A DNA stretch of 22,582 nt from Plakobranchus ocellatus. Lineage: Eukaryota > Mollusca > Gastropoda > Plakobranchidae. Below the pieces are notes generated by a model that searched no databases, was not told the origin of the DNA, and saw only the letters and a program-made list of their open reading frames with translations. The position numbers were made by a program, and so were the translations under genes. The stretch lies in contig BLXT01000290.1 of assembly GCA_019648995.1 (NCBI GenBank), forward strand, positions 404,270 through 426,851. Direction: 5' to 3'. Below are positions 1 through 11,442 of the stretch, piece by piece. Numbering within the stretch: the stretch's first letter is position 1; every line of letters starts with the position of its first letter.

Positions 1-290
1 TTTTTTTTTATTTTGAACCCACAAAACAAAGAGATCCATATAATAAACTTAGATCAGACATGAAAATTCAATGTAGTAATAACATTAAAAAAAACTCAAC
101 CGTGGTGACAAAACTTAATTAGATAGAATATTTTAAACATAAAGTGTTTGCTTTTCCTAATTATTTTAAATTTGATGCATTACCAAAAACCATCAGGAAA
201 AAAAAATTTGCATGAAGCGAAAACATCTCTAATTCAGTTTTAATAATTTTTTTATTTTTTTGGAATCAGGGTGGAAAGGCATTTCTTTAC
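1..290 (-). other. Intron 6 start
   Basis: AT-rich, T/A homopolymer-rich DNA following the exon 6 donor. No splice-flanked open frame was found. Confidence 0.6.
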
Positions 291-347
291 CTGTGAGTAT
301 ACATCATCCAAGTGCGGTTTTGAGAAAAATGCATTGACAAAGGCGCT
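291..347 (-). CDS. KIAA0232-like: Exon 6, KIAA0232-like (last exon in window)
   Basis: TTTTCTTTCAG at 348-358 is a strong acceptor and TCACAG|GTAAAG at 290 a good donor. The 57-nt exon is phase 0 at both ends and encodes SAFVNAFFSKPHLDDVYSQ, residues 600-618. No further coding exon is visible in bases 1-290, so the gene continues beyond the left edge. Confidence 0.75.
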
Positions 348-3300
348 CTGAAAGAAAATAGGACACTTATATTGCATTTCTTAAAATAGAGCATGCATTG
401 CAATGAAATTGAATAAAGATAATTTCTGTTTTTAAGAAACCTTTTTCTGTTAAAAGAAAAAAACTAAATAAGTAGCTTTATAGATTAAAGAAATGGCACA
501 ATAATACCAATGTCTTTGTTTATCATAATACTGTAAAAATGACAGAATAAAATCTATGTCCTTGACAATTATTCACAAAAGATCATTAAAATATTCTTTA
601 CTAGCTTACACTTATTAGGTGATATAATTAAAAACCTCAAATGGTTTGTACTTTTGAAAATTTACTTGCTTTAAACAAGGAAAAGCCTTAATACATAGTG
701 TTTCAGTCCACAAAAAAATAAAAATAGTACTTATGTAGCTTTGAAGAGAGATTAACACTAGCGAATACCATTAGCATGCAATTGCAAATTGGTTTTCTAC
801 AAATTATTAAGCATACCTGCAAAAACTGTGAGTCCTTTGAAGTTACACAAGAAGCCAGCTGAGGAGGAAGATATGGATTATGGGTTTCTTTCTTAGTGCC
901 CATAAACCCAGCCAAAATATCCTGATTGATGTCATCCCACTCAGTGGGGTGCCAAGGCGAGTTCCAAGCCTCATGGTTGCCAGTCTGAAGACGCTGTTTA
1001 GGCAGTTTTCCCGGCTTTGAGGTGTGCATTACCTTTCCATATTCAGGTACTAATTTTGTTTCTGTAGAGTGCATCATACCCACTCTATTAGTACATGCTG
1101 ATTCATTAAAATCTCCTACATCCATGTTAAAAGTGCCTTCCAAATCTTTACCTAAAAGCATGCTTATCTGACCATTTTCAGAGTTGTTGCAAAGGTCAGG
1201 AATATTTCTACTGCACATTTCAAAACGTTTTCTTTCAGTTAGCCTTTTCTGAGCCTTACTTTGTGACATGTCATCATTTTTAAACAAAGATCCTTGATCT
1301 TGGCTTAATGCAGTCCAGATATTCTTCTTAGGGTTATGCTCTCCCATTTCAGGAACAAAAGATGGGTACAATGAAATTGCTCCCTCACTGATCAAATTTT
1401 GCCAATAGGAGCCATAATGAGTTGGAAAAGAGGCAGATCCTTCTATCTCTTCTTGAAAACTAGCTTCTTCATTCTTAGCATAATCTTGATGATTTGCTCG
1501 ATTTTCTTCCTTGTCTTTATCGCGGCAAAGATAAAAACTCACTTCACTGTCTGAATCCATGGGTTCTTTTGGAGCTCTTACCTTCACCTTTCTCTGATCT
1601 GAGGACTTCAATTTAGTTTTCTGAGAAATAGGTACAAAGCCCATCTCCTCCCAGTTAAAAATCCTATCAATATGAGGACATTCAGGGTGGGTTTTGTAAC
1701 TTTTGTCTCCGAGAATTACAGGTAAGATCTCTTTGACATCTCTCATACATTTTGTAGGCTGTTGCAATTTTAAAGGAGCTGTTGATGGGGAGAAAGGCCT
1801 GGTCATGAAGTTTTTTTTACTGAAAGCAGACTTCCAGCAAAACATTGGTGGCTCAGTAAAAGGTGTAGAGTTAATGTGAGAGGGTGCCCAAACTTCCATG
1901 GCTTCCTTAGTAGAAAAAGATAAGTCTTCAAGAACAACAGCTGCTGTCTCCGTGGCGATATCACAAGCTTGGGCTTCTTCAGGGCTGCGAAAAAGCAAAG
2001 TGCATCTACTTCCAATCCTCCTACGCACTCTTTTCTTCTGATTTTCTTTTCCTGAACCCGGTGATTTGATCCATGCCATAGGAGTAGTTGCAGCTACTGT
2101 GGCTCCTTTAGATTGAGGTTCTTCACTAGACAGAGAGGGGAAAGCTTCATTGTACAGCCTGCAGATTACAACAAAATATGCAGCACATAAGTAAAAAATT
2201 TAAAAGCATCCATAAAAACCTTATCATTAAAAAACAGATTGTTAATCATTTAATTCCCAGCCATCATTGATGAAAGAGTGCAACTTATCCACACAGCTTC
2301 CTGTGTATTTTTTAAAAATGAATGATAACAACTGTACTGTAAATTTTCCTTACCATTGTCATCACAAATAAAACTGCTCATATTACATAAAATTAAGACT
2401 TTTAAGGATTTTATTCCACAAATGAATTTATAATGATGTTGAGTACTGAAGAAAACAATACCAAAATATGTATATGTTCTTATGCGCTATTCATCAATTG
2501 GAACAAAATAAACCAGGGAAGCACAAATGACTTACTCTTCTCCAGCACCATTCCTTACATCTACTTTCTTGACAGAAGAGTCAACATTTATAGCTAGTGG
2601 AGTAAGAAGGCCTGCAATAAAATTAGAATATATTTAAGTAATTTGGAGCATTTTATTGATTGATCTTGGTCTGCCAACATTCTAATTTGCATTGAGACTA
2701 ATCCTTACAGTTTGTGCCTCAAATAATACTTTTTAAAAAAGGTGTATAGGTATATTTTTTTAATCTTCTCTTTTTGTTTTGACAAATGGCTCAGATATTG
2801 TATTCTGGCAAAAAAACAAACATCTCAATCAAATGATCGTTTTTGCAAAGTATGCAAATGTTTAAATTGTGAGCATGATTACATCCGATTGTTATCAAGT
2901 TAATTTAATTCCTAATACAATTGCAAAATCACAAAATTGTCTCCTAAGCCCTTTTATGAACTTTCTAAAATTCAAAAGCATCTGGCCATTTTTTTAATAA
3001 TAAAGATAACATTGGAAATAAGTAATGAAAATTCTGAGCAGGAAAAAAATTGAGAGAGAAACTAAGGAAACAAAATTAATACATCTCATGTCAATTCAGA
3101 GTTTAAGGAGGGTAAGAAATGATTCTTTTGAAATATAGTCTACATATTAATAGATTCGATGATACCATACAAAGGCATAGCACAGGCAGTGATGATTACA
3201 GTGTAATTACAATTATACTCCAAATTTCACATTATGCCTTGCAATAGGCCAAATATAGGGGTCAGTCTACCTAAGATTACAGTCTATCTCCTCTGTGTAT

Positions 3301-6300
3301 CAAAATCAGATGTAAACATGCACTCAGACAAACCACGAAATAACTTAGACGCATCTAAATCAAGATTCTAATTAACTGAATCTTAGCTATAACTGGCGGT
3401 TTGAAGGATGTGAATATTATTTTTGTAAAAGTATATTTTTGGAAATCTGCAAAGCTTCCTACATTCTTCATGAGTGGAAAAGTTTTCAGCTGAAATGTGA
3501 TATACCATGACAAAAAAGGTTAAAAAAATTATGAAAATGCAGTAAGAACACTTGCGGTTCATAGAAGCTGAATCAACTCAGTTTACCAGACATCCATTAT
3601 TAGAACAGTCCCAGAACAGTAATGATTTTGATCTGGCAAATACAAAGTTGAAATTTCAAGCAATTGCACACAATTCTTTTAATTCCTTTAGATAATCAAT
3701 ATACTTTTTTTGTAGGCATTTTCTCATCAAACAAATACTCACTCCTCTTTGATAGCTTTCTGTTTTGCAATTTGCTTTTAGTAGCATCAATTTTTTGCAT
3801 AAGCTCTTCAACAACCATTTGGATATTGGCATCGACTGGATCTTCCTGCAAGGACAAATCAAAAAAGAAAGAGCATATATTACTGTCAAAAAAAAAAATT
3901 AGTAATTTTTTTCCTCTCATTTCCAATGTAATGAGAAGATTGGCCCATAATTCAAGTGGTAATGCTGATTTCAGGTCAAGTTAAACCAAGTCTAGTCATA
4001 CTGTGTTACTCAGACTAGCTAAGTTTTCATCACAACTTTCACATGAAAAGACTATTCTACTTTCTAGCCACGGACGAGTACACTGCACACAATGTCCCAC
4101 AGTACTACAGCAACAGCAGATGCTTGTCTGGCTGAAGTAATAAGTGTTTTAAAATGCTGATGCTTTTCTTTTAAAAAAAAAAAAGCACAAAAGCACAGTT
4201 TTTATCTAATGTTTATGAGATTCTTGTGTTAATGGTGAGCCCCCATCTCATTTTTTTGGGAGGGGCAGTCTGGTTTCATGGATAAAAGAAGAAGGGTACT
4301 AAAAACTTGTTGGCAGACATTTATGTACAAAACAATAGTAAAAGAAAAAAAAAAAAAAGAAAGAAAATTTAAGTTCTGGCATGGTGAAGAATATTCTAAA
4401 TATATAGATTTTTTAACCTGATTCAGAAAAAGGTCCAGATTCACCACCAGATGCAAATTTTGCTGTTGTGTAAGCCCTGGACTAAATCAAATTAAAATAA
4501 AATTTTAAAATTTATAATGAATAACAATATTGTTTGGTGATTATCCTTTAAAAGTGAACAAATCACTTACGAGTAAAGTCCAGAACACTGCCTTCCTTCC
4601 ACATTCATAAAGAGTGTTATAATTTAGGTTGCATTGATCTATTTCTTAACCAATGGTCATCTAAGTTGTTAAAAATATATTCCAATCATGTTAAGTTCTG
4701 ATCAAAAGTTTTAGAAATGAAGTTTAGGGGGGGAAAGAACTAAACCAAATTAAAAAGCCATACCTGACCTGCATTGTCATATACTTTCGTAGACTTTGAA
4801 ATTTGTTTTTAAACTACAAAATGAATTTTCAATCATTCAAAGAACAAAATTTTCTGTATGCATTTCTGCCAGAGATAAATTGACAATTTTTCTCTTTTTA
4901 TATGATATAGACAGAGTAATGGCCTTTGGTTAAAAAGTATTAGTAATAATCATAATGAGGGATTAAAACTGTGAACAGAGGCACATATTCAAGTGAAAAC
5001 TGTATAAGTGTTCAATTAAAAGTAATTCTCTGAAAAAAAGGCCCCCAAATCACGATTTTTTTAAACAAGAAACGAAGTATTCCCATTAATACAATAAATT
5101 TTGTCACAATTGTAAGGCCTTTCATTTTCATTCCAACTTTGAATTTCAGTGTTTTAAAAAGCAAATTTGCCTCTCCTGGCCTCTTAATACCTTTCTTATG
5201 GGTTGGAGAAGACAGAATTTGTTACAAAAATTAAGAATATTAATTGTATTAAACTGCAAATGAATTAAGTTCATTTATGGTAGGTAAATACAGGTATGGT
5301 AAGATTTTGCAGCAAAAGGCTCAGCTGGTGAAATAGCTGGAATTGTGGCAATTATGAGCAAACTACAGGTCCAATTACATTACAAAATATCGCATAATTG
5401 ATTGAATTTTTTTCAATGAAAGATAAATATTGTTTACTATCTGCAAATTAATTGTTCAAAACATTACACATTATTAAATACAATTTAAGATTAAAAATTA
5501 ATGTTAGCATTATTTTATACTTGATTAAAGATATTGATACTGCAAAAAATGCCAGTAGTTCACAGGGCTGCAAGTTTGTTTTTTTTTTTCCCAAATTAAA
5601 GATCTACAGCTTTACATAAAATTTGCCAATAAAAATCATTTTAAGTTTAGATAAAGAGAACACTTTTATTTAATGTGACCAACAAGCAAATATTGAATTA
5701 CAGAACAATTGTCACCGTTCACGTTAACTTTAGTGTTTAATCAAGTGGATTTAGAACTTTTTGTTAAAATACGAGGACATATTACTTTTCTTAAAAATTA
5801 TTCTAAATAAGAATAAATGCATTTATAAACAATCTAATTGCAGATGTAAAACTTTTTTTGATCACTTCGGAATTGATTTGACCTTGTTTACTGTTTTAAG
5901 AAGTAATGAGAATACCTCTCCTAGTGGCAATCTTTTTTCTACAAGGGATTCACTTCTCTTCAACTTTAAACAATCTTCTGTTCCCACAAGTTTCTTTTTT
6001 TGTGATCATCAAATGTTAAGCTTTAAAATGATACCAAACATAGCAAGATTGGGCTATTTTGAAAAATGGCCAATTTGGGGCTAAAAAAGGAAACCTCTCC
6101 AGCCTTTACTTTACTATGCTTTGCACCATATAATGATTCACCTTCTTATTCAGGTTGGACTTTTCAATATGGGATGTACAATAAACACTGAAATCATCTA
6201 TAAAACCTTTCAGCTGAATATTTTTATATTTTCCTTAACAACATATTTTTTCCTATGAAAGGAAAGATTTCTAAAAAAAAAAAAAGTATTAATAATGTTT

Positions 6301-7596
6301 ATATGCATAACTCATACACCATTTCCCACAAAAAAACAGTCCCCATTGTTTCATAATCCTTTTGAATCAATTTCAACCTATAAATCACTTTTACCAAATC
6401 ATACCATCTAATTGATTTATAAACCTCTTTCAAAAAGGATTTTTCTATTTTGAATTCAGTTTAGCACATTAAAAGTCCATGAAATAAAAGCAGGTGGCTT
6501 CATTGTTCTTATATAACATGCGCTATGATGCATTGGCTTTAAATAAATGCCACAAATTACTTAGCAAGAAAGAGAAAAAAAAATTGCTATTTTGCAACCC
6601 GAAGTAACAAAAAAAATAAATAAATAAATAATTAACTCACACTACAAACTGCACTGCGAAGAAATTCTACAGCTTCTTTTTTCTGTTTCTCCCGAGTCTT
6701 TGTTTGTCTTATGCTGAAAATATCCTTTAGAAAATCATCTCCTGGTGATGACAATGGCTCATCCTCTATATCTAAGTCCTCATGAAGAAGAATGGTCACC
6801 ACATGATGGGCAAATTGACTGCAAAATAAGATAGATTTATGATGCTAATATTTTCACAAAAGATCTGAATGACTACCAAACTGAGACTAAAGTACAAGCA
6901 AGCTAATGGGGTATTTATTTACTGGGAAAGAGCTGTGGTTAGACCCCTGCTATTTCTTTCAGCCATGCGTTGTTGACTTAAAATTATCCAGAAGCCGCTG
7001 ATTTGTAAGAGACAAAGTTACTTAAATTAAGAAGTAGAAAAAATGACACCAACACATGGTGTCGACCTTAAGCAAGAACTGACTTCTGGATTCCACTGTA
7101 TAGCTTCTTTTACAGTTCAAATTTGGATGCTCTTCTCATCACCCACTAGGTCTATGAGTTCTCTAGTTAAGAGGCACTCTTGCTGTATCTTATTTACTCT
7201 AAAATGCATGGCTTTATAGGGTTATGAATTCACAAGGATTTTGAGGCACTTTATCTAGATCTAGCTATGGAAAGTTTGAGGATATGATGCCTTGACTTCA
7301 TTGTCAAGTCATCTTAGATCCATCTCTATGAATCAGTTACCTCTCACCCAATTGGCATGAAAACATGGTGCATATATAATACGCCTGAGACTGAGAGGTA
7401 CAATAAAGCTTATGAAAAATTATTCACTGTACCATATGAGATCAGAACAATACTGAGCAAAAATTGATTTGTAAAATCAGAGACTAGATTTCACTCACTT
7501 CGTGCTTGAAGCATCATTTAGCTGCTCTAACTCTGATGCTAACCAAGTCCGTAGCTCATCTGCTACCTTGGCCTCAACAGCTAAAGGTAGCTTCAT
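291..7596 (-). CDS. KIAA0232-like: KIAA0232-like protein, 5' part of gene (six exons, runs off left edge)
   Basis: Joined coding exons on the minus strand are 7596-7499, 6818-6641, 3845-3743, 2611-2536, 2158-817 and 347-291. All introns are GT-AG and phases fit (2,0,1,2,0,0), giving 618 codons with no stop. ATG 7596 has a good context (GAGACCATGA). Residues 1-126 form a mostly helical block with TWLASELE near residue 18, VVTILLHED near 40, KEAVEFLRSA near 80 and MVVEELMQKI near 105. ELYNEAFPSLS lies at 152-162, a basic KKRVRRR at 193-199 (possible nuclear signal) and FNWEEMGFVPIS at 319-330. From memory, vertebrate KIAA0232 has the same order: a TWLGQELE start, an LLLH helix, CLRSA, VEEL, YYEAFPPLS and a W..FVPLS motif. 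That protein is about 1,400 residues long, so roughly half may be missing here. The rest is polar, Ser-rich and probably disordered. Function of the family is unknown. Identity is fairly sure; exact exon ends are predictions. Confidence 0.85.
348..816 (-). other. Intron 5
   Basis: 469-bp GT-AG intron (GTATGC to TTTCAG). AT-rich with no other feature seen. Confidence 0.75.
817..2158 (-). CDS. KIAA0232-like: Exon 5 (large exon), KIAA0232-like
   Basis: The acceptor is ATCTGCAG ending at 2159 and the donor is CAG|GTATGC at 816. The exon is 1342 nt and encodes residues 153-599. The frame is open upstream of the internal ATG at 2079, so that ATG is not the start. Visible parts are LYNEAFPSLS at the start, a basic KKRVRRR run, FNWEEMGFVPISQKTKLK at about 319, an acidic/Ser patch (DSDSEVSF) and Trp-rich WNSPWHPTEWDDIN near the end. 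A very large central exon also characterises the vertebrate gene, as I recall it. Reading past 817 to the stop at 703 is intron. Confidence 0.85.
2159..2535 (-). other. Intron 4
   Basis: 377-bp GT-AG intron (GTAAGT to TCTGCAG). No repeat or gene inside. Confidence 0.8.
2536..2611 (-). CDS. KIAA0232-like: Exon 4, KIAA0232-like
   Basis: A 76-nt exon with acceptor TTTTATTGCAG ending at 2612 and donor GAAGA|GTAAGT at 2535. It encodes a linker of about 25 residues (LLTPLAINVDSSVKK and onward) and leaves in phase 2, completed by the G that opens exon 5. There is little conservation by eye, but it is the only frame-compatible bridge to the EAFPSLS motif. Confidence 0.8.
2612..3742 (-). other. Intron 3
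   Basis: 1131-bp GT-AG intron (GTGAGT to ATTGCAG). AT-rich. I see no gene, and no repeat beyond short A/T runs. Confidence 0.8.
3743..3845 (-). CDS. KIAA0232-like: Exon 3, KIAA0232-like
   Basis: The acceptor is CCTTGCAG and the donor is A|GTGAGT at 3742. The exon is 103 nt long, enters in phase 0 and leaves in phase 1. It encodes residues 93-126, including MVVEELMQKIDATKSKLQ, a helix matching the VEEL block of the family. Longer open frames reading through into flanking DNA at 3656-3984 are intron read-through. Confidence 0.85.
4419..4463 (-). other. Possible cassette exon 2b
   Basis: Between exons 2 and 3, CACAACAG|CAAAATTTG and AATCAG|GTTAAA bound 45 nt, phase 0 at both ends. They would add QNLHLVVNLDLFLNQ without breaking the frame. 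The polypyrimidine tract and donor are weak. The vertebrate protein, as recalled, has no such insert, so skipping is the likelier form. Confidence 0.2.
6615..6632. repeat. (AAAT)n microsatellite
   Basis: About four units of AAAT just inside intron 2, next to the exon 2 donor. Confidence 0.8.
6641..6818 (-). CDS. KIAA0232-like: Exon 2, KIAA0232-like
   Basis: The acceptor TTATTTTGCAG ends at 6819 and the donor GTGAGT starts at 6640. The 178-nt exon encodes residues 33-92 and ends on a codon boundary. It carries the LLHEDLDIEDE acidic turn and the KKEAVEFLRSA helix that correspond to the conserved LLLHD and CLRSA blocks of KIAA0232. Confidence 0.87.
6819..7498 (-). other. Intron 1 of coding region
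   Basis: 680-bp GT-AG intron (GTGAGT to TTTTGCAG). No gene or notable repeat inside. Confidence 0.8.
7499..7596 (-). CDS. KIAA0232-like: Exon 1 (first coding exon), KIAA0232-like
   Basis: It encodes residues 1-32 plus two bases of codon 33. ATG is at 7596-7594. The donor is ACGAA|GTGAGT at 7498, a near-consensus site. The text includes ADELRTWLASELEQLND, an amphipathic helix matching the start of the KIAA0232 conserved N-terminus. Confidence 0.85.
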
Positions 7597-7641
7597 GGTC
7601 TCCTCTCCCACAACTCACACCTCCTCTGCCACTTAACTTAT
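7597..7641 (-). other. Probable 5' UTR part of exon 1
   Basis: Purine-rich leader (GGCAGAGGAGG, GGGAGAGGAGACC) directly upstream of ATG 7596. TTTCAATATGCAG just above it would make a splice acceptor at 7642, implying a separate non-coding first exon farther right. This is inferred from sequence only. Confidence 0.4.
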
Positions 7642-9768
7642 CTGCATATTGAAACCCAGATTATTGTATAAAGATAATTGTTTCCATTGACATAAAAATT
7701 TAACAGGAAAAAATTAACCATGATGATAACTTTGAGGATCTGAAAATCAACAACAACAATTTCATGTGCTTTGATCATGAAATTACTTCCCCATAAATTT
7801 ATTAATACACTCTTATCTCCTTTCGGTGGCGTTTCTTGCTGACAATTTTTTACACAATATAGGAGTATATATACATATATAAATATATACACATATACAT
7901 ATATTCCATGTCACAACTTTTAGTCATGAAAATGTGAAATAGAGTGTTTTAAATATTTTTTTTTTCTCGGTGCTTGTTTTAAGTTGTCCTAATTAGAGAA
8001 TTCAATAACATGTACCAACATAATTGGAGATAACATACTTGGCAAATTTTACTTCTTTATAAATGTGATTTATCATTGCATACCACAAAAAATAAAGTAA
8101 AATCATCTGCTCCACATCATATTCAAAACTTGCTCATGCATTTGTTCCAGGGAGGGGGATGTGTAAGAGGACTGTGATAGATTACTGCAACAAAATTAAA
8201 CTGTTTTACGCATGCTATCAATATTTCACAAACTTTTTAAAAATGATTTTGAAAAATTATTAAGTTTTGAAAATGTAATATTAAATTAATGTAAAAAAAG
8301 GTTATTAATAAATTTAACACACCACTTACATTTAATCCTCTTCTGTGCATTTTGGACACAGTCTAATGCCTGAGTCCTAGTCTATTTGTTCCCCAAGGGA
8401 GCAGACAAGTGCCAATCTCCATTACTTTAACTGAAAAAAAAAGTCAGATTTTTAAATGTTATGTTACATTATTATAGTTGTGCCTTTTTGAGTCTTTGCG
8501 AAACCTAGAAACACAAGTCACCTACTTTGAATTAAGGATTAACACATGAAAAAATCTACTTATTAAAGTTGAATCTCTAAAGAAGGGAGAAAAGTGCAGA
8601 AACACCATAGATGAGAATAAAACAAAAAATTAAGGCTCCATGGCAATTGATTATGCTTTAGATTTTGCAACCATTTCAAGGTAGTATCTCAAATAGTACC
8701 TGTTCACACATTGACAAATTATAACAGCTTCTTCTCAGCATTATAAGTCAGGACTTTCTGTAATACCATGCCAAATTTTACTTTAAGTGTAAGTGTATGG
8801 TTTTGATTTTATGGGTAGCTTCATTTCTTTTTTCATTATCTTTTTTTTTCCTAATTTGGGGACACTCAGGGAATATCAAAGACAAGTCTATGACAAACCA
8901 TTAGTAGGGTAAACATTATCTGATTTTCAAAAATTTAAAAAGTGCTCTTCATGTTCTTTCTGATGGTATTATTTTTGGATAAAGTAAAAAAAAAAAAAAG
9001 GTTATTGCTAATTAATATGAGCGGTATATAAAGAACTCAAATAAAATAGAAACAAAACAATCTTATATTTTTTAATTGTAATGAACAAAGGGAAAAAGAC
9101 TTACTGAAAATAATGTCCGGAAAATTTAAAGGCTTACCCTTTTTGAAGCACTTAAAAACTCTAAAGTGTAATGTAAGGAGATAATTATTTATAATGGAAC
9201 AGTGGACAATACACAAAGACCATTTGCGACAAATTTCCGATGTTGGCGCATTTATAGATATATAGTATCTTAGAAAATTACCAGGCTGTTCTGAAATAAT
9301 TCTTTGTTTAAATTAATGATTTAATATAATTGCTCAATTTTTCCAAGACTTGGAGTTATTCCTGCTCTTTAGTCTATTCAAAACAACTATGAACTGCTTG
9401 TCACAGAAGGTGTTCAGTAGACCTATAACTGAATAACTGAATAGCACAAAGCCATTCATGACACCGTTATTGTGAAGCACAAAGCTGATATATTTATATT
9501 TTCATGAAAAAGGTTGTGAAGGAGAATTTTTTCAGCTACAGTCATTGGGTATATATTTATAACAGAAACTATTATAAGAGAGAGTTATGTTTTGCAATTC
9601 ATTTTTCTACTTTTCAAGATTTTGAATTTAATAGGGAGTACTGCCAGGTTGGCTCTTAAAAGTCTGAAACTACTACTACTAGGAGTTTGCCATAATTTTT
9701 ATGTCACCGTGTTATTTTGTTTCACTGGTCATATTCTATTCTTAAAAGGAAGTGTGAATTCGCATAGG
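7642..9768. other. Non-coding stretch upstream of exon 1
   Basis: AT-rich DNA with an AT/AC dinucleotide-rich tract at 7865-7905 and poly(A) at 8987-8999. No conserved open frame on either strand. It is either a 5' UTR intron of the KIAA0232-like gene or intergenic. Confidence 0.6.
7865..7905. repeat. Imperfect (TA)n/(TACA)n microsatellite
   Basis: Alternating TATATA/CATATA tract of about 40 bp. It makes a spurious minus-strand open frame (7638-7892). Confidence 0.8.
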
Positions 9769-9811
9769 AAAAAATAATGTGCACTGTATTTTTTCAATTC
9801 ACATCATAAAA
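9769..9811 (+). repeat. Inverted repeat A, left arm
   Basis: Its reverse complement recurs at 11143-11186 with about 39 of 44 positions matching and one indel. The shared core is TTCAATTCACATCATAAAA. A dispersed repeat in opposite orientation or the ends of one element would explain it. Confidence 0.7.
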
Positions 9812-11142
9812 AACAATGAACTGAACTTTATTTTATATTTGCATCATAAATACTGATGGGCATTGTCAATTTGTATCCAAACTATGTCTAGATATGAATT
9901 TCAATAATTTTAGGTCTATCTAGGTTATAGATCTAATTCTAGATTTTGATACATGCAGTGTATCAGGTCCAGAATCAGGAGGCTAGAATCTACACTGTAA
10001 GGCAGAAGTCGACCCTGATTTTCCTACATCTAGCTCTAGATTAGTTCTAAATATAGATAAGACCTTGCATCTAGTCCTTGTAGGATAGTACTAAAACATT
10101 CGACTTTGCTATCTGCACAACATGGGTCTCTTTCCCCCCAATCTTTTTTTTTTCTTTGTCTCACAGACCAAAGCCGCTACATGTGAAATGTTGCCTTGCG
10201 AAGGCAAACGATGGTGGCACTTTTTTTGTTCTTCTTTTACTTTTGTTCCCTCTTTTTTTTGAATTTTTAGAATGAAGGCGTTTAAACGATAATTCCTCAA
10301 ACTCTTTCAAGGCTTTTAAAAAATCTTCACAGCTTTTGTGCTTCCCATTCCATCATTGTTTTCTGGGAATGGTAGTTGATGTTGCGTTGTTCTTTTGAGT
10401 GAAAATGAAAGTGCCAGAATACAACAGTGTTTACAATGTACTNNNNNNNNCCCCCCCCCGGCCAGTTGACATTCCTATACTTTATGATTTAACCATGTGA
10501 ATGTAATGTGTAATGATATACACAGTGCATAAGCAATGCTTATTCAATTTTGAGAAGTCAAATTACTTTTATAGCAATGTCCCAACAACAAATTTGGACA
10601 CTTTTTTTTTCTTATATTTTATTTCATCAAACAAAAAAAAAAAAAAAGAACCCAGATTTGAGCTTAGCAGTTTTCGATTTCAATGCATTCACTTGATTAT
10701 TAAAGTTCATGACACTGCCTTCTTTTATTTCTTTCTTTAAAATTGCCCATTGACAATTCAAATTTTCTTAAATTTCAGAACTTTGTAAAAATCTTGATCA
10801 CATTTAGAGGTATCAATTGCCATTTGTTTTAGTTGATGAAAACAACAGTAACACCAGGGTTGCCAGATAGTTTGTGATCATGAAGGTTTTTGTTGTCGCA
10901 TTTGGAGTTCACTTTTGGTAACCATTCACAGCTTTTTTCTAATTCTTTAATATTTTAAATTATCGTAGCATGGTTGACATGAACTTTTTAAGACACCCCC
11001 TTCCATTGTCAATTTTTGACACACCCCTATCTTGGCTGACATCAATGTTGAACAGTCCCTTATTTTGCTGTCCCCACCTCAAAGGCAAAGTTTGTTCAGT
11101 GCTTTGATGATGCCTACTTAAAAAAAATTACACATTATCCTC
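9812..11142. other. Non-coding DNA between the arms of inverted repeat A
   Basis: Contains a CTAGA-rich patch (about 9890-10080), a small hairpin TTGCCTT-GCG-AAGGCAA near 10190, the 8-N gap at 10443-10450 with a following C9 run, and poly(A) near 10635. No supported gene. The frames at 9592-9777, 10109-10300 and 10513-10740 show no conserved features. Confidence 0.55.
10443..10450. other. Assembly gap (8 N) beside a C9 homopolymer
   Basis: Eight Ns directly followed by nine Cs. The unresolved sequence is probably a homopolymer or short G/C tract. True length is unknown. Confidence 0.95.
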
Positions 11143-11186
11143 TTTTATGATGTGAATTGAAAAAAAAGCAATGCACATCATTTTTT
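11143..11186 (-). repeat. Inverted repeat A, right arm
   Basis: Reverse complement of 9769-9811 apart from four substitutions and a one-base indel in the T run. Confidence 0.7.
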
Positions 11187-11412
11187 ATGACATATATAAA
11201 TGCAAATCGACCCATCAAAAAGTCAGCTATGTTGAGAAAAAAAGCATAGAAAACTGGCCTTGGCCTATTAAAGAAGGCACGATCATGATTGTCATCATTA
11301 AGGCACTGAAGGAAGACATGCTTTTTATTACAAGCCTAAACACTTGTTGAAATGAGCAGCAGTGGCAAAATGCTGGCTTAAATCCAAACAATGATTCATT
11401 GGAAAAAAGAGG

Positions 11413-11442
11413 ATATGGCTAAGTCCACCAGTATTGTTTACA
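11413..11442 (+). repeat. Inverted repeat B, left arm (30 bp)
   Basis: Begins ATATGGCTAAGTCCACCAG and is the exact reverse complement of 13644-13673. A 30-bp match by chance in a window this size is essentially excluded. Confidence 0.95.

Larger units (their letters stand above)
3846..6640 (-). other. Intron 2
   Basis: 2795-bp GT-AG intron (GTGAGT to TTGCAG). It holds poly(A)/poly(T) tracts, an (AAAT)n run at 6615-6632 and a possible weak cassette exon at 4419-4463. Plus-strand open frames inside (for example 5761-6084) lack an ATG and look spurious. Confidence 0.8.

Noticed and set aside
1803..2015. 70-codon minus-strand frame inside exon 5
   Set aside because: Out-of-frame shadow of the KIAA0232-like coding exon.
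4020..4130. Cys-rich minus-strand frame after a CAG at about 4128 (SICCCCSTVGHCVQC)
   Set aside because: Considered as an extra exon of the main gene, but in the required phase 0 it hits a stop after eight codons. Probably chance.
5761..6084. 107-codon plus-strand frame in intron 2
   Set aside because: Begins with TTG rather than ATG, is antisense within an intron and has AT-driven composition with no motif.
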